Source of the DNA: Nitrosomonadales bacterium
Lineage (GTDB): Bacteria; Pseudomonadota; Gammaproteobacteria; Burkholderiales; Gallionellaceae
NCBI GenBank assembly: GCA_016235045.1
Contig: JACRME010000004.1
Location: 1-64,000 of the forward strand
Length of the DNA: 64,000 nt
Reading direction: 5' to 3'
Shown here: positions 31,817-41,098 of the stretch, piece after piece
Numbering within the stretch: the stretch's first letter is position 1
How the letters are laid out: each line of letters opens with the position of its first letter
Position numbers and translations under genes: made by a program
Notes under the pieces: generated by a model
Told to the model about the DNA's origin: nothing
Databases searched by the model: none
The model's input: the letters and a program-made list of their open reading frames with translations, nothing else

Positions 31817-32454
31817 CTAAAGTTTGGACACTGCACGCGGCAGTTCCAGCACGTCGCGAATCTTTACATCCACATAAGCGGGCGCACGCGGCGCGGCACT
31901 TACCCACACGGTGAGCATCCCCAGGCGCTTGGCGGTCTGCAGGTTCTCTGCGCTGTCTTCCACCATCACGCAGCGGGACGCCTGCAAGCGGTGCTTGCGC
32001 AACAGGCGCCGGAAACCTTCAGCTTGCGGCTTGGGCTTGTAGCGCGAATGCTCGATGGAAAACACGTCGTCGAACATATCGTCAATGCGCAACAGCTTCA
32101 GCACGGCCCGCGCATAATGCAGCGGCGCATTGGAGAATACCACCTTGCGGCCCGGCAAATTCCTCAGCGCCTGGCGCAGACGCGGCTCGCGCAGCACCAT
32201 GTTGGGCAGATCCGGAAACTGGTGCGTGTGCCACAAAAAATGATCCGGGTCGGTGCCGTGGTGTTTCATCAGCCCGGTGAGCGTCGCGCCGTAGCGCTGC
32301 CAATAATCAACGCGCAATGCGTTCGCCTCGTCCTCGTTCAACTGCAGGTGTTCCTGCAGGTACGCCGTCATGCTGCGGTTGATGTGCGGGAACACATGCG
32401 CCGTGGCGTTGTGCAGCGTGTTATCGAGATCGAATATCCAGACGCGCGCCTCCA

Positions 32455-32455
<1 letters not shown>
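31817..32455 (-). CDS. Pyrimidine 5'-nucleotidase (HAD family)
   Basis: A 212-aa HAD hydrolase of the SDT1/pyrimidine 5'-nucleotidase type. Motif I is WIFDLDNTLHNA, motif II GRKVVFSNAP, and motifs III-IV are KPKPQAEGF and CVMVEDSAENLQTAK. It likely removes phosphate from UMP/CMP or related nucleotides. ATG 32455 overlaps the argB stop by one base (TGATG). A longer in-frame extension into argB is a shadow and is rejected. Confidence 0.88.
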
Positions 32456-33429
<974 letters not shown>

Positions 33430-33852
33430 TTACTGGATTACCAGCTTTCTGGAAGAGGCAGCCTTCTTCTTGGGCAGCGTCAGTTCCAGCACCCCTTCGT
33501 TATATTTCGCCTGGGCGGAGCCTTCGTCCACATCCTGGGCCAGCGAAAAAGCGCGGGATACGCTGCCGTAATAGCGCTCGCTGCGCAGCAGTTTCTCGCC
33601 TTCTTTCACTTCCTTCTCGTTCTTCACTTCGGCGCTGATCGACACCTGGTTGCCTTCGATATTCACATGAATATCCTCTTTCTTCACGCCGGGAATTTCG
33701 GCATGAACGGTGTAAGCCTTGTCGTCCTCGCTCACATCCATCCTGATCTGCACATCCGGTTGCCCCTCGAAGCGCACCGGTCGCATGAAGAAACCCCGAA
33801 ATAAATCATCCAGGACATCGCTGTTCGGGTTGAACCTGGTGATGTTGGCCAT
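33430..33852 (-). CDS. Hsp20/alpha-crystallin small heat shock protein
   Basis: A 140-aa protein whose alpha-crystallin domain spans about residues 38-130: MDVSEDDKAYTVHAEIPGVK, GNQVSISAEVKNE, and the A-x-Y-x-n-G-V-L signature AKYNEGVLELTLPKK. Small heat-shock chaperones hold unfolding proteins without ATP. ATG 33852 (MANITRFNP) was chosen over a longer reading because an SD-like GGAAAGGAGAAA precedes it. Flanked by terminators on both sides, so it is a single-gene unit. Confidence 0.93.
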   Translation of the reverse strand: MANITRFNPNSDVLDDLFRGFFMRPVRFEGQPDVQIRMDVSEDDKAYTVHAEIPGVKKEDIHVNIEGNQVSISAEVKNEKEVKEGEKLLRSERYYGSVSRAFSLAQDVDEGSAQAKYNEGVLELTLPKKKAASSRKLVIQ

Positions 33853-33933
33853 TTCTTTCTCCTTTCCTTGAAGTTGGGCGGGATACTCCCCGCGTGGAAG
33901 CAATCTGTGGGCGAGACAGCTTTTTTCAAGGGC

Positions 33934-33966
33934 GAAAAAAAGGGTGGCAGATCGCCACCCTTTTTG
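33934..33966. terminator. Bidirectional intrinsic terminator
   Basis: Stem GGGTGGC (33942-33948) / GCCACCC (33954-33960) flanked by seven A and five T. On the minus strand it ends transcription of the PCu(A)C genes ending at 33984. Confidence 0.85.
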
Positions 33967-33983
33967 GTCAACATTGGCATTGC

Positions 33984-34457
33984 TTAGCGATGATCCTTGA
34001 CGTTCGGATCGTTGAAGTGCTGATAGCTCAATTCCAGCGCCCTTACTTCCGCCTCGACTTCAACGGTGCGCGATTTGCCTGCCACTTCCACCTCCAGCAT
34101 GATCGGCACCCGGTCGCCGACATTCAGCGGTTGCTTCAGCCCAACCAGCGCCAGATAAACGCCGCGCGTGCCAAACAGCGTGGTGCTGTGCGCCGCAAGC
34201 TTCATACTGTCGACGGCGCCGGTCTGCGGCTTGCCGCGGTGCATTACCACCCCTTGTATCTCGCCCCGCTCGGCAACCGGACTGCTCACCGACAGCAAGC
34301 GCCCTGCCTTGGTGACGCTGAGGTTGAGCATCACCGTGGCCGACTTCTGGCCCGGCACGCTTTCACGCATCCAGACCTTGTCCACCATCACATCATTCGC
34401 TCCGGCCCAGGCATTGCCTGCCAGCAAAAGACTCATGCAAAACAGTATGCGCCGCAT
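33984..34457 (-). CDS. PCu(A)C-like protein without canonical copper ligands
   Basis: A 157-aa protein with a signal peptide (MRRILFCMSLLLAGNAWA) and the fold of periplasmic PCu(A)C copper chaperones. Aligned with its upstream neighbour, the copper-binding pattern H-M-x10-M-x21-H-x-M is lost: the positions read Gln68, Val70, Tyr101 and Ala103. A nearby Met-His (VVMHRG, 72-73) might be an alternative ligand set. It is second in a two-gene unit (9-nt gap) and ends at a strong terminator. Possibly a structural or regulatory paralogue. Confidence 0.82.
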   Translation of the reverse strand: MRRILFCMSLLLAGNAWAGANDVMVDKVWMRESVPGQKSATVMLNLSVTKAGRLLSVSSPVAERGEIQGVVMHRGKPQTGAVDSMKLAAHSTTLFGTRGVYLALVGLKQPLNVGDRVPIMLEVEVAGKSRTVEVEAEVRALELSYQHFNDPNVKDHR

Positions 34458-34466
34458 GGCTGCCTC

Positions 34467-34994
34467 CTATTGATGATGATGCTCATGTTGCTGCGCTTCT
34501 GCCTGGGGCTGTGCCGGCGGTTGCGCCGCCGGCTGCGTGTTCATTGGCTCCGCCATGCCGGTTGTTTCCAGCGGTTTGATCTGGGCCAGCGCCCTGACAA
34601 AGGATGTGCGTCCGTTGGAGAATTTCACTTTTATTGCAAATGGAAGTTTGCGTCCCGCCTTGAGCGGGGTTTTCAACCCGATCAGCATCAGATGATTGCC
34701 GTCCGCGCCCAATGTAACCGGCGTGTTGGCAGGCAGGGGCAACGATTCGATCGCACGCATCTTCATTACGCCGTCTTCCACAACCATGGAATGCAACTCC
34801 CCGCTTTGCGCGGAACCGCTCGCCGCGCCGACCAGGGTTGCATCGTTCTTGCTGGTGATGGTCAGTTGCACGGATGCGCTGTCTTGCCCGGGTGCAGTGG
34901 CCCGCGTCCAGGCTTTGGTCACTTTGACATCATCTGCATATGCCGGAGCAACCGCCATCATTGCCAACAAACCCGCGCACAAAATTCCCTTCAT
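34467..34994 (-). CDS. PCu(A)C copper chaperone with histidine-rich tail
   Basis: A 175-aa periplasmic protein. After a signal peptide (MKGILCAGLLAMMAVAPAYA) the domain carries the full copper motif: His68, Met70, Met79, His101 and Met103 match H(M)x10Mx21HxM exactly. The C-terminus is Pro/Gln-rich and ends HEHHHQ, an additional probable metal site. PCu(A)C proteins deliver Cu(I) to cytochrome oxidase or other cuproenzymes. Downstream of the OprC-like receptor on the same strand, which supports a copper acquisition role. Confidence 0.9.
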   Translation of the reverse strand: MKGILCAGLLAMMAVAPAYADDVKVTKAWTRATAPGQDSASVQLTITSKNDATLVGAASGSAQSGELHSMVVEDGVMKMRAIESLPLPANTPVTLGADGNHLMLIGLKTPLKAGRKLPFAIKVKFSNGRTSFVRALAQIKPLETTGMAEPMNTQPAAQPPAQPQAEAQQHEHHHQ

Positions 34995-35180
34995 CTTCTT
35001 CTCCTGGTGAATAAATAATCAAGCGTCACATTGAAGTGTGGCGCATCATTTTAGCCTCATTCCGGAAATCGGACAGCGCCGATTGCCTTCATCGACCTGT
35101 TCATCCCGACCAGCCTTGTCGCTTTTTCCCTGCCAACTTGTTGAATCGGATATTAACTTGTTCAAACATCGGGCGAAAAA

Positions 35181-35211
35181 ACAAAGCCGCCGAAAACTTC
35201 GGCGGCTTTAT
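35181..35211 (-). terminator. Intrinsic terminator after the TonB receptor
   Basis: A perfect 11-bp stem AAAGCCGCCGA (35183-35193) / TCGGCGGCTTT (35199-35209) with a 5-nt loop, followed on the minus strand by a short T-rich stretch. Placed 20 nt beyond the receptor stop codon. Confidence 0.8.
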
Positions 35212-35228
35212 CGGCTGCATCGGGATTG

Positions 35229-37529
35229 CTAGAACTTGACCGTCATTGCCGTATTGATGGAGCGCCCCATTCCCGGCACGGCAGTACCCCACTGCGGATA
35301 ATTGGGCAGCGCCGGGTTGGTCATGGTCGTACCTTGACCGGTATAGGCACCGCCGGTCGGCAGATAATAGAACTTGTTGAACAGGTTCTCTACGCCAAAA
35401 TCGACGCGAACCTGCGTCCACGAATAGCTGCCGCGCAGATTGACCAGACTGTAGCCCGGCGTTTTGGTCTCATTGCGCATGTCGGAGACATTATTCTTGG
35501 CTTGCACCATCACCAGTTCTGCACTGTTGTCCCAGCCGCCCATTTTCTGGGACAGCGCTAATCTGCCGTTGAGCGGCATGATGTTGTACAGATCATCACC
35601 GGTGTCCTGATTGGTGCCCTTGGTATAGTTGATCAACCCCGTCACACCCCACGCCCCCCAGGCACTTTCGGCAAGCAACATGCGGCCCGAAAGATCGATA
35701 CCGTAGAGCCGCGCCGACTGGTTGGCGTATTTGAGTACGCTAAACTGGTTCGTCACCAGCGTCGTGGCGGGCAGGTTGGTGGTGCCGTTCCACTGCACGG
35801 CATCGATGTAATCGCTTACCCGTGTGTAGTAAGGCGTGGCCTTGACCCCCCAGTTACTGTCGGCGGCATGCCAGTCGAAAGTGGCGGACAGGGTGTTGGC
35901 TTTTTCCGGCTTCAGGTTGACATCGCCCAGATACCCGTTGCCGTCACCGACAAAGTTGTTCATCAGCGCGGCCATCTGCCAGGTAGACCAGGTGTAACGC
36001 TCGTACACATTGGGCGAGCGAACCTTGTGGGCGAAGCCAAACTCCATGTCGTTGCTAACGTTGGCGGTGTAGCGCGCCAGTGCGGTCAGGTCCAGGTTGT
36101 TGTCGGTCTTGTTGCGGTCTGCATTGTTGAAGTTTGCCGCATCCCTGATCTGGTTATTCATTCCTGCAGTTGCCGCTGTCGGAAAGGTGTCCTGATTGTA
36201 GCCGTGCACGGTGTCGGCTTTCATCCCGATCCTTTCGAGGCGCACACCAACAAGGCTCAGCCACTGCGGGCTGGTACGCTTTTCCCACTCGCCGAACAGC
36301 GCCGAGCGGTTGCGTTCTCCATTGCGGATGTTCCAGAAGGTGCTGGGAAACATCATGGCGCCGGAGGCTGTCCAGTAATCGTTGAGCCGGTACTGCTGGA
36401 CTTCAGCGCCCACGCGCAACAGGTCTTGCGGGGTGAGAGAGATGTCAGCCTTGACGCTACCCCCCGTGGTTTTGCCGTCGGTGTACATCGGCATGCCCGC
36501 CGCACAGGTTGCGCTGATCGGGCTGCAGGGTGTGCCGTTAAGCGCTGTGCTGCCGCCCGACGCGGTACCATACCAGTAGCGCTTGTCGGCGCCGAAATCC
36601 ATGAAGTGATCCACCGTCTCGCGATAGGCGCGCGCCTCCAGCGAACCCCAGTCGAGCTGACCGAGGTAGCGCAGGTTCAGACTCTTCTGGTCGTTATTGA
36701 GCATGTCCATGCGCTGATTCGGATAGAGCTGGTAGGGCATGTCCTGCACGCCGAATTTGGCTTCAATCAGGTGGCTGTCGCTCTTGAAAGCGAGCCCCAT
36801 AATGTGATTGCGGGTGTGATAAGCGGTAGAGCCGACTTCGTCGAGCGGCAGGGTGTGCCCAACGCGTCCGGTGAAGTCATATGTTTTGAAATTTCCGCCT
36901 GCGGTGTAGTTGTCGGCTTTGCTGGTCGCACCGCTATAGTTGATGTTGAATTGCTGCGTGGCATAGGTGGCTCCCACATTTCCGCCTCTCGCCTTGTTGT
37001 TGCTCCGGTAGAAAACCCCGGCCTCGCCTTTGGCGATATTTTCCTGTCCTTGCGCGGCAAATTCGGGCGCGCGCGACTCGACGACGATGGTGCCGCCTAT
37101 GCTGTCGCCGCCGACGCTAACCGGCGCGATGCCAGCATAAACCTTGAGCTCCCCGACATTGCTCGGATCCACATAGGAAAGGGGCGGGTTCATGTGGTTG
37201 GGGCAGGAGGCGATCAAATCCATGCCATCCAGCTTGGTGCGGATGCGGTCATCGGCTAGGCCGTGGATCGACGGCAGGCTTGATACGCCCCCCGCGCCAT
37301 TAAGACTCACGCCCGGCTGCCCGTCCAACATGCTCGCCGTATCGCTGGTATTCGCCCGCTTTGATGCAATGCCTTGCTCGCCGATAGTGCTATCGCCCAA
37401 TGGCGGCAATGACTGCAGCTTGTCTGCCGTGACGACAACTTCCTGCAGCGTGGCCATTTCTTCGGCAAAACCGCCATGCGTGAATGTCAACGCCATTGCC
37501 ACAACACTCATTTTCAACTTGGAATTCAC
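35229..37529 (-). CDS. TonB-dependent copper receptor (OprC/NosA type)
   Basis: A 766-aa outer-membrane receptor. It has a signal peptide, a TonB-box-like QEVVVTA at ~29-35, a plug domain (~45-165) and a beta-barrel ending in aromatic-type residues (NTAMTVKF). The plug contains CPNHM at 109-113 followed by NPPLSYVDPSNV, the Cys/Met/His copper site known in OprC and NosA receptors. The receptor likely imports copper for downstream cuproproteins, consistent with the PCu(A)C genes just downstream. It is divergent from regB across 122 nt. Confidence 0.92.
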   Translation of the reverse strand: MNSKLKMSVVAMALTFTHGGFAEEMATLQEVVVTADKLQSLPPLGDSTIGEQGIASKRANTSDTASMLDGQPGVSLNGAGGVSSLPSIHGLADDRIRTKLDGMDLIASCPNHMNPPLSYVDPSNVGELKVYAGIAPVSVGGDSIGGTIVVESRAPEFAAQGQENIAKGEAGVFYRSNNKARGGNVGATYATQQFNINYSGATSKADNYTAGGNFKTYDFTGRVGHTLPLDEVGSTAYHTRNHIMGLAFKSDSHLIEAKFGVQDMPYQLYPNQRMDMLNNDQKSLNLRYLGQLDWGSLEARAYRETVDHFMDFGADKRYWYGTASGGSTALNGTPCSPISATCAAGMPMYTDGKTTGGSVKADISLTPQDLLRVGAEVQQYRLNDYWTASGAMMFPSTFWNIRNGERNRSALFGEWEKRTSPQWLSLVGVRLERIGMKADTVHGYNQDTFPTAATAGMNNQIRDAANFNNADRNKTDNNLDLTALARYTANVSNDMEFGFAHKVRSPNVYERYTWSTWQMAALMNNFVGDGNGYLGDVNLKPEKANTLSATFDWHAADSNWGVKATPYYTRVSDYIDAVQWNGTTNLPATTLVTNQFSVLKYANQSARLYGIDLSGRMLLAESAWGAWGVTGLINYTKGTNQDTGDDLYNIMPLNGRLALSQKMGGWDNSAELVMVQAKNNVSDMRNETKTPGYSLVNLRGSYSWTQVRVDFGVENLFNKFYYLPTGGAYTGQGTTMTNPALPNYPQWGTAVPGMGRSINTAMTVKF

Positions 37530-37651
37530 TGCAAAACCCTCCTGAATTGACCGAAATAAAACCGGCCCGGATTGTAAATATTATTCACGCACCACCCCTG
37601 CGACATATTGCCGCACCCCTTGCGCAGAGCGACTCCGGTAGAATCCGGCCT

Positions 37652-38992
37652 ATGAATTCGTCCCTGCTCGCCACCCAGACCGGTCATTCGCATTTGCGCA
37701 GATTGTTCCTGTTGCGCTGTGGCACCATCCTTGCGCAGTTTGCGACCCTGATCCTGGTGCACCGTTTTCTCAGTCCCGATTTCGCCTGGATGCCGATGCT
37801 GGGTGCCGTAGGATTTTTGGCACTGGTGAATTTGCTGACCTGGTGGAGGCTTTCGCTTGATTTTCCGGTGGGAAGCCTGGAGTTGTTTCTGCAGTTAAGC
37901 GTCGATGCGCTGCAATTGACGGTGCTGCTCTATTACGGCGGCGGCTCGACCAATCCTTTTGTGTCGCTTTACCTGCTGCCGCTGGTGATCGCTGCCGCCA
38001 CGCTGCCGCGCCGCCTGACCTGGGGCATGGCCGCTCTGACGCTGACATGCTACAGCCTGCTGATGGTGTGGTATGTGCCGCTGCCGAACAGCCACGCGCA
38101 ACATGCCCCCGCCGCCATGCAGCAAATGGATCATTCGCATCACGACATGGCCATCCCCGCCGCACCGGCCACCGTTGTAATCACCTCTCCGCTGGAAGAG
38201 GCGTTCAACACGCATGTGCTCGGCATGTGGCTTGGGTTCCTGATCAGCGCGGTGGTGGTGGCCTACTTCGCCGTGGAAATGGCACGCGAGGTGCGCGTCC
38301 GCGATGCGCAACTCAACCGGGTGCGAGAGGAAATTTTGCGCAATGAACGCATCGTGGCACTGGGCACCCAGGCTGCCGGTGCTGCGCACGAACTGGGAAC
38401 GCCGCTTTCCACCATGTCGGTCATCATCGGCGAGATGCGTCGCGATTGCAGCGACCCGGAACACCAGGACAACCTGAACATCCTCAACGACCAGGTGCGC
38501 AACTGCAAACGCATCCTCGATTCGCTGCTCGCGCACGCGCAGGAAACCAGCAGCGAATTGTCGCTGGAAGAATTCATCCGCAACGTGCTGGACGAATGGC
38601 AGTTGCTGCGACCGACCGTGCATTACCGCTTTCGGGTCAAGGGGCTGCAGCCCTCCCCGCGCATGCGCGCCGATCTTGCGCTGCGTTCCGCCTTGCTGAA
38701 CCTGCTGAACAATGCTGCCGATGCCTCGCCGGACGAAATGGAAATTCAACTGGACTGGGACGCGGCCACCCTCACGCTGGAAATTCACGATCACGGCCCC
38801 GGCCTCACCTCGGAGGCCGCTTCCCGTGCCGGCTCGGCATTTTTCACCACCAAGCAGGAAGGGCGCGGCCTGGGCTTGTTCCTCGCCAACGCCACCATGG
38901 AAAGGCTGGGCGGCAGCGTACGGCTGACCAACCGCGAAGGCGGCGGCGCAACCACCGAAGTGAAGCTGCCGTTAAGGAGCGTATCGGCATGA
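37652..38992 (+). CDS. regB: Redox sensor histidine kinase RegB/PrrB type
   Basis: A 446-aa membrane kinase with about six N-terminal hydrophobic segments (residues ~20-215). The loop YYGGGSTNPFVSLYLLPL carries the GGxxNPF quinone-binding motif of RegB. The H-box GAAHELGTPLSTM has phosphoacceptor His246; the ATPase has LLNLLNNAADAS (N), HDHGPGL (G1) and GRGLGLFLANA (G2). RegB senses the quinone pool and redox state. ATG 37652 was chosen because homology begins there. ATGA overlap with regA. Confidence 0.92.
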   Translation: MNSSLLATQTGHSHLRRLFLLRCGTILAQFATLILVHRFLSPDFAWMPMLGAVGFLALVNLLTWWRLSLDFPVGSLELFLQLSVDALQLTVLLYYGGGSTNPFVSLYLLPLVIAAATLPRRLTWGMAALTLTCYSLLMVWYVPLPNSHAQHAPAAMQQMDHSHHDMAIPAAPATVVITSPLEEAFNTHVLGMWLGFLISAVVVAYFAVEMAREVRVRDAQLNRVREEILRNERIVALGTQAAGAAHELGTPLSTMSVIIGEMRRDCSDPEHQDNLNILNDQVRNCKRILDSLLAHAQETSSELSLEEFIRNVLDEWQLLRPTVHYRFRVKGLQPSPRMRADLALRSALLNLLNNAADASPDEMEIQLDWDAATLTLEIHDHGPGLTSEAASRAGSAFFTTKQEGRGLGLFLANATMERLGGSVRLTNREGGGATTEVKLPLRSVSA

Positions 38993-39528
38993 TACCGACC
39001 GAAAAGCCCTCTCTGCTGCTGGTGGACGATGATGCGACCTTCAGGACAGTGCTGTCGCGCGCGCTGGAGAAACGCGGATTCGCAGTTACCGCGGCAAGCA
39101 GCGTCGAACAGGCGCTGCCGCTCGCCAACGCCAACCCGCCGGAATATGCCGTGCTGGACCTGAAAATGGACGGCGCTTCGGGGCTGGTGCTGGTGCAAAA
39201 GCTGCGGGAACTCGACGCGGCCACGCGCATCGTGATGCTGACCGGCTACGCCAGCATCGCGACTGCGGTGGAAGCGATCAAGCTGGGCGCGACGCAATAT
39301 CTTTCCAAACCGGCCAATGCCGACGAAATCGTCGCCGCCTTCGGCCACAATGCCAGCGCCGATGTGCCGCTCGAAGCGCAACCCGCCACGGTGGAACGGC
39401 TGGAATGGGAGCATATCCAGCGCGTGCTGCACGAGCACGGCGACAACATTTCCGCCACTGCGCGCGTACTCAACATGCACCGCCGCACCCTGCAGCGCAA
39501 ACTGGCAAAACGACCCTCCGGACTCTAG
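38989..39528 (+). CDS. regA: Response regulator RegA/PrrA type
   Basis: A 179-aa regulator. The receiver domain (residues 7-120) has Asp57 as phosphoacceptor (AVLDLKMDGASG) with acidic pocket VDDD and Thr/Lys in TGYASIATAVEA and YLSKPA. The C-terminal Fis-type HTH is NISATARVLNMHRRTLQRKL, as in RegA. It partners with the upstream kinase (4-nt overlap). RegA homologues control respiration and redox genes; a copper-receptor link here is only positional. Confidence 0.93.
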   Translation: MIPTEKPSLLLVDDDATFRTVLSRALEKRGFAVTAASSVEQALPLANANPPEYAVLDLKMDGASGLVLVQKLRELDAATRIVMLTGYASIATAVEAIKLGATQYLSKPANADEIVAAFGHNASADVPLEAQPATVERLEWEHIQRVLHEHGDNISATARVLNMHRRTLQRKLAKRPSGL

Positions 39529-39599
39529 GGGCACACGGCACGCCGCTGTCGGCCTTCGGTTCGGGTTAGAATGCCCGAAACCAGACTCCATCGCACAAT

Positions 39600-40463
39600 A
39601 TGAGCTCACCCGTCGATTTGCGGCAAGCCGTCCGCAACCTGAATTCCCTTCCCGCCTTACCCGTCATCGCACAAAAATTATTGGCACTCAAGCTGGACAG
39701 CGAGGAGGGCGAGCGGCAAATGCTGTTGTTGATTGCGCAAGATCCCATGATTTCGGCCAAGATCATCGGTCTGGCAAATTCCCCACTGCTCGGCACAACG
39801 CGCCATATCTCCGCAGTCAAGGATGCCGCCATGCTGCTCGGGTTGACCCGGGTAAAGTCAGTCGCAACCGGTATTGCCGTCATTTCACTGGTGAGCAAAC
39901 CCATCGGACGTTTCAACCCGCAGGAATTGTGGATGCACAGCATGGGAGTGGCTTTTGCCATGCTGGCAGTAGTGCGCGCGATGCCCGTCAAGAAGCGCCC
40001 GCCCGACGACATCATTTTTCTATCGGGTATGTTGCACGATATCGGCTATCTCGCACTCGCGCATCTTGATACCCGGAGCAGCGACGATTTGCACACCCGC
40101 CTAGTTATCGAACCAGACAGGCTGGCGATTGAAGTGGAACGGGAACTGCATGAAGTGACGCATGACGAGTTGGGGGCGGAACTGGCCAAGTACTGGAATT
40201 TGCCGAGCGAGATCGTCGCCGTGATACGTTACCACCATACACCGGATGCGCCGCAGTCTGCAGAAGGGCAACCGCTGGCCCGCATCATCAACGTCACCGA
40301 AAAGTTGCTGCCTACACTGGGTTTGCGTGAATTCGTCGGCAACACGGTCACCCCGGAAGAATGGATCGAACTGGGAATAGAGCCGGATCGGGCGGCGGAA
40401 ATCGCGGAGCAGGCCGTCGAACAGGCCAATCAGGCCGCCCAGTTTGCCGATTCATTCAACTGA
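39600..40463 (+). CDS. HDOD domain protein
   Basis: A 287-aa cytoplasmic protein whose HDOD domain covers about residues 10-210: LNSLPALPVIAQKLLALK, DPMISAKIIGLANSPLLGT, and MLHDIGYLALAHLDTRSSDD. HDOD proteins act in signalling without the complete HD phosphodiesterase metal set; the exact role is unknown. No GGDEF or EAL domain is attached. The 3' end overlaps the convergent CZB gene by 8 nt. Confidence 0.88.
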   Translation: MSSPVDLRQAVRNLNSLPALPVIAQKLLALKLDSEEGERQMLLLIAQDPMISAKIIGLANSPLLGTTRHISAVKDAAMLLGLTRVKSVATGIAVISLVSKPIGRFNPQELWMHSMGVAFAMLAVVRAMPVKKRPPDDIIFLSGMLHDIGYLALAHLDTRSSDDLHTRLVIEPDRLAIEVERELHEVTHDELGAELAKYWNLPSEIVAVIRYHHTPDAPQSAEGQPLARIINVTEKLLPTLGLREFVGNTVTPEEWIELGIEPDRAAEIAEQAVEQANQAAQFADSFN

Positions 40464-40911
40464 CACTAAATTCCTGCTTGTTGATCGACTCATTCAGCTC
40501 TGTGAGCGTGATCAACACACGCCGCAAGGCTTGGGATAATTCGCTTTTACGCATGTGTTCGGCGGAAATCCAGCTTCCCGCATGAATCTTCGCCAACACT
40601 TCCGAGGCGTGACGGTGAAATTCAACGTGCGCATCGTGCAGCCGGCTGAAAGAACGTAACTGCCCGAATCGGGAAGCACCGGCACCCTTCAACCAATCTT
40701 CCAGTTCGCAGGCTTGCTTGAACTCCGAAAGATCCTCTTTGGATTCAGGCAATTCGCCATGCACGAAATCCTTTACTCGCCCGAAAAAAAGCACATGCGA
40801 TTCAGCCACCCCCACAAAATCGATGCCGATATCCGTGGGGTTCTGTGTTTGATCGATCCGGTTCGGCAACCTGCCGATTTCCTGTCCCAATTTTTCGCTG
40901 ATCAGTTGCAT
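40456..40911 (-). CDS. Stand-alone chemoreceptor zinc-binding (CZB) domain protein
   Basis: A 151-aa protein resembling the CZB domain. The 3His/1Cys zinc set is visible: His in ESHVLFFGRVKDFV, Cys in KQACELEDWLKG, and two His in RLHDAHVEFHRHA. CZB domains sense zinc or hypochlorite, usually at the end of chemoreceptors or diguanylate cyclases. No transmembrane or output domain is seen. It lies opposite the HDOD gene, with an 8-nt 3' overlap. Confidence 0.82.
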   Translation of the reverse strand: MQLISEKLGQEIGRLPNRIDQTQNPTDIGIDFVGVAESHVLFFGRVKDFVHGELPESKEDLSEFKQACELEDWLKGAGASRFGQLRSFSRLHDAHVEFHRHASEVLAKIHAGSWISAEHMRKSELSQALRRVLITLTELNESINKQEFSVS

Positions 40912-41098
40912 CGCAGTCTCCTTAAAAACGTTTCCCCTGAGGTTGGCTTTGTATCCCCTAAAACAGGCGGAAACAATATGCCTAAAGGACTAGACCGTGC
41001 CTATAACTACCTGTCCGCCGTCTATACCTTCCCGCGCCCCGTCGCCCGGCGAGCCCCGTCCTTGCTATAATTCGCGCGTCACCAACCCGTATATATCC

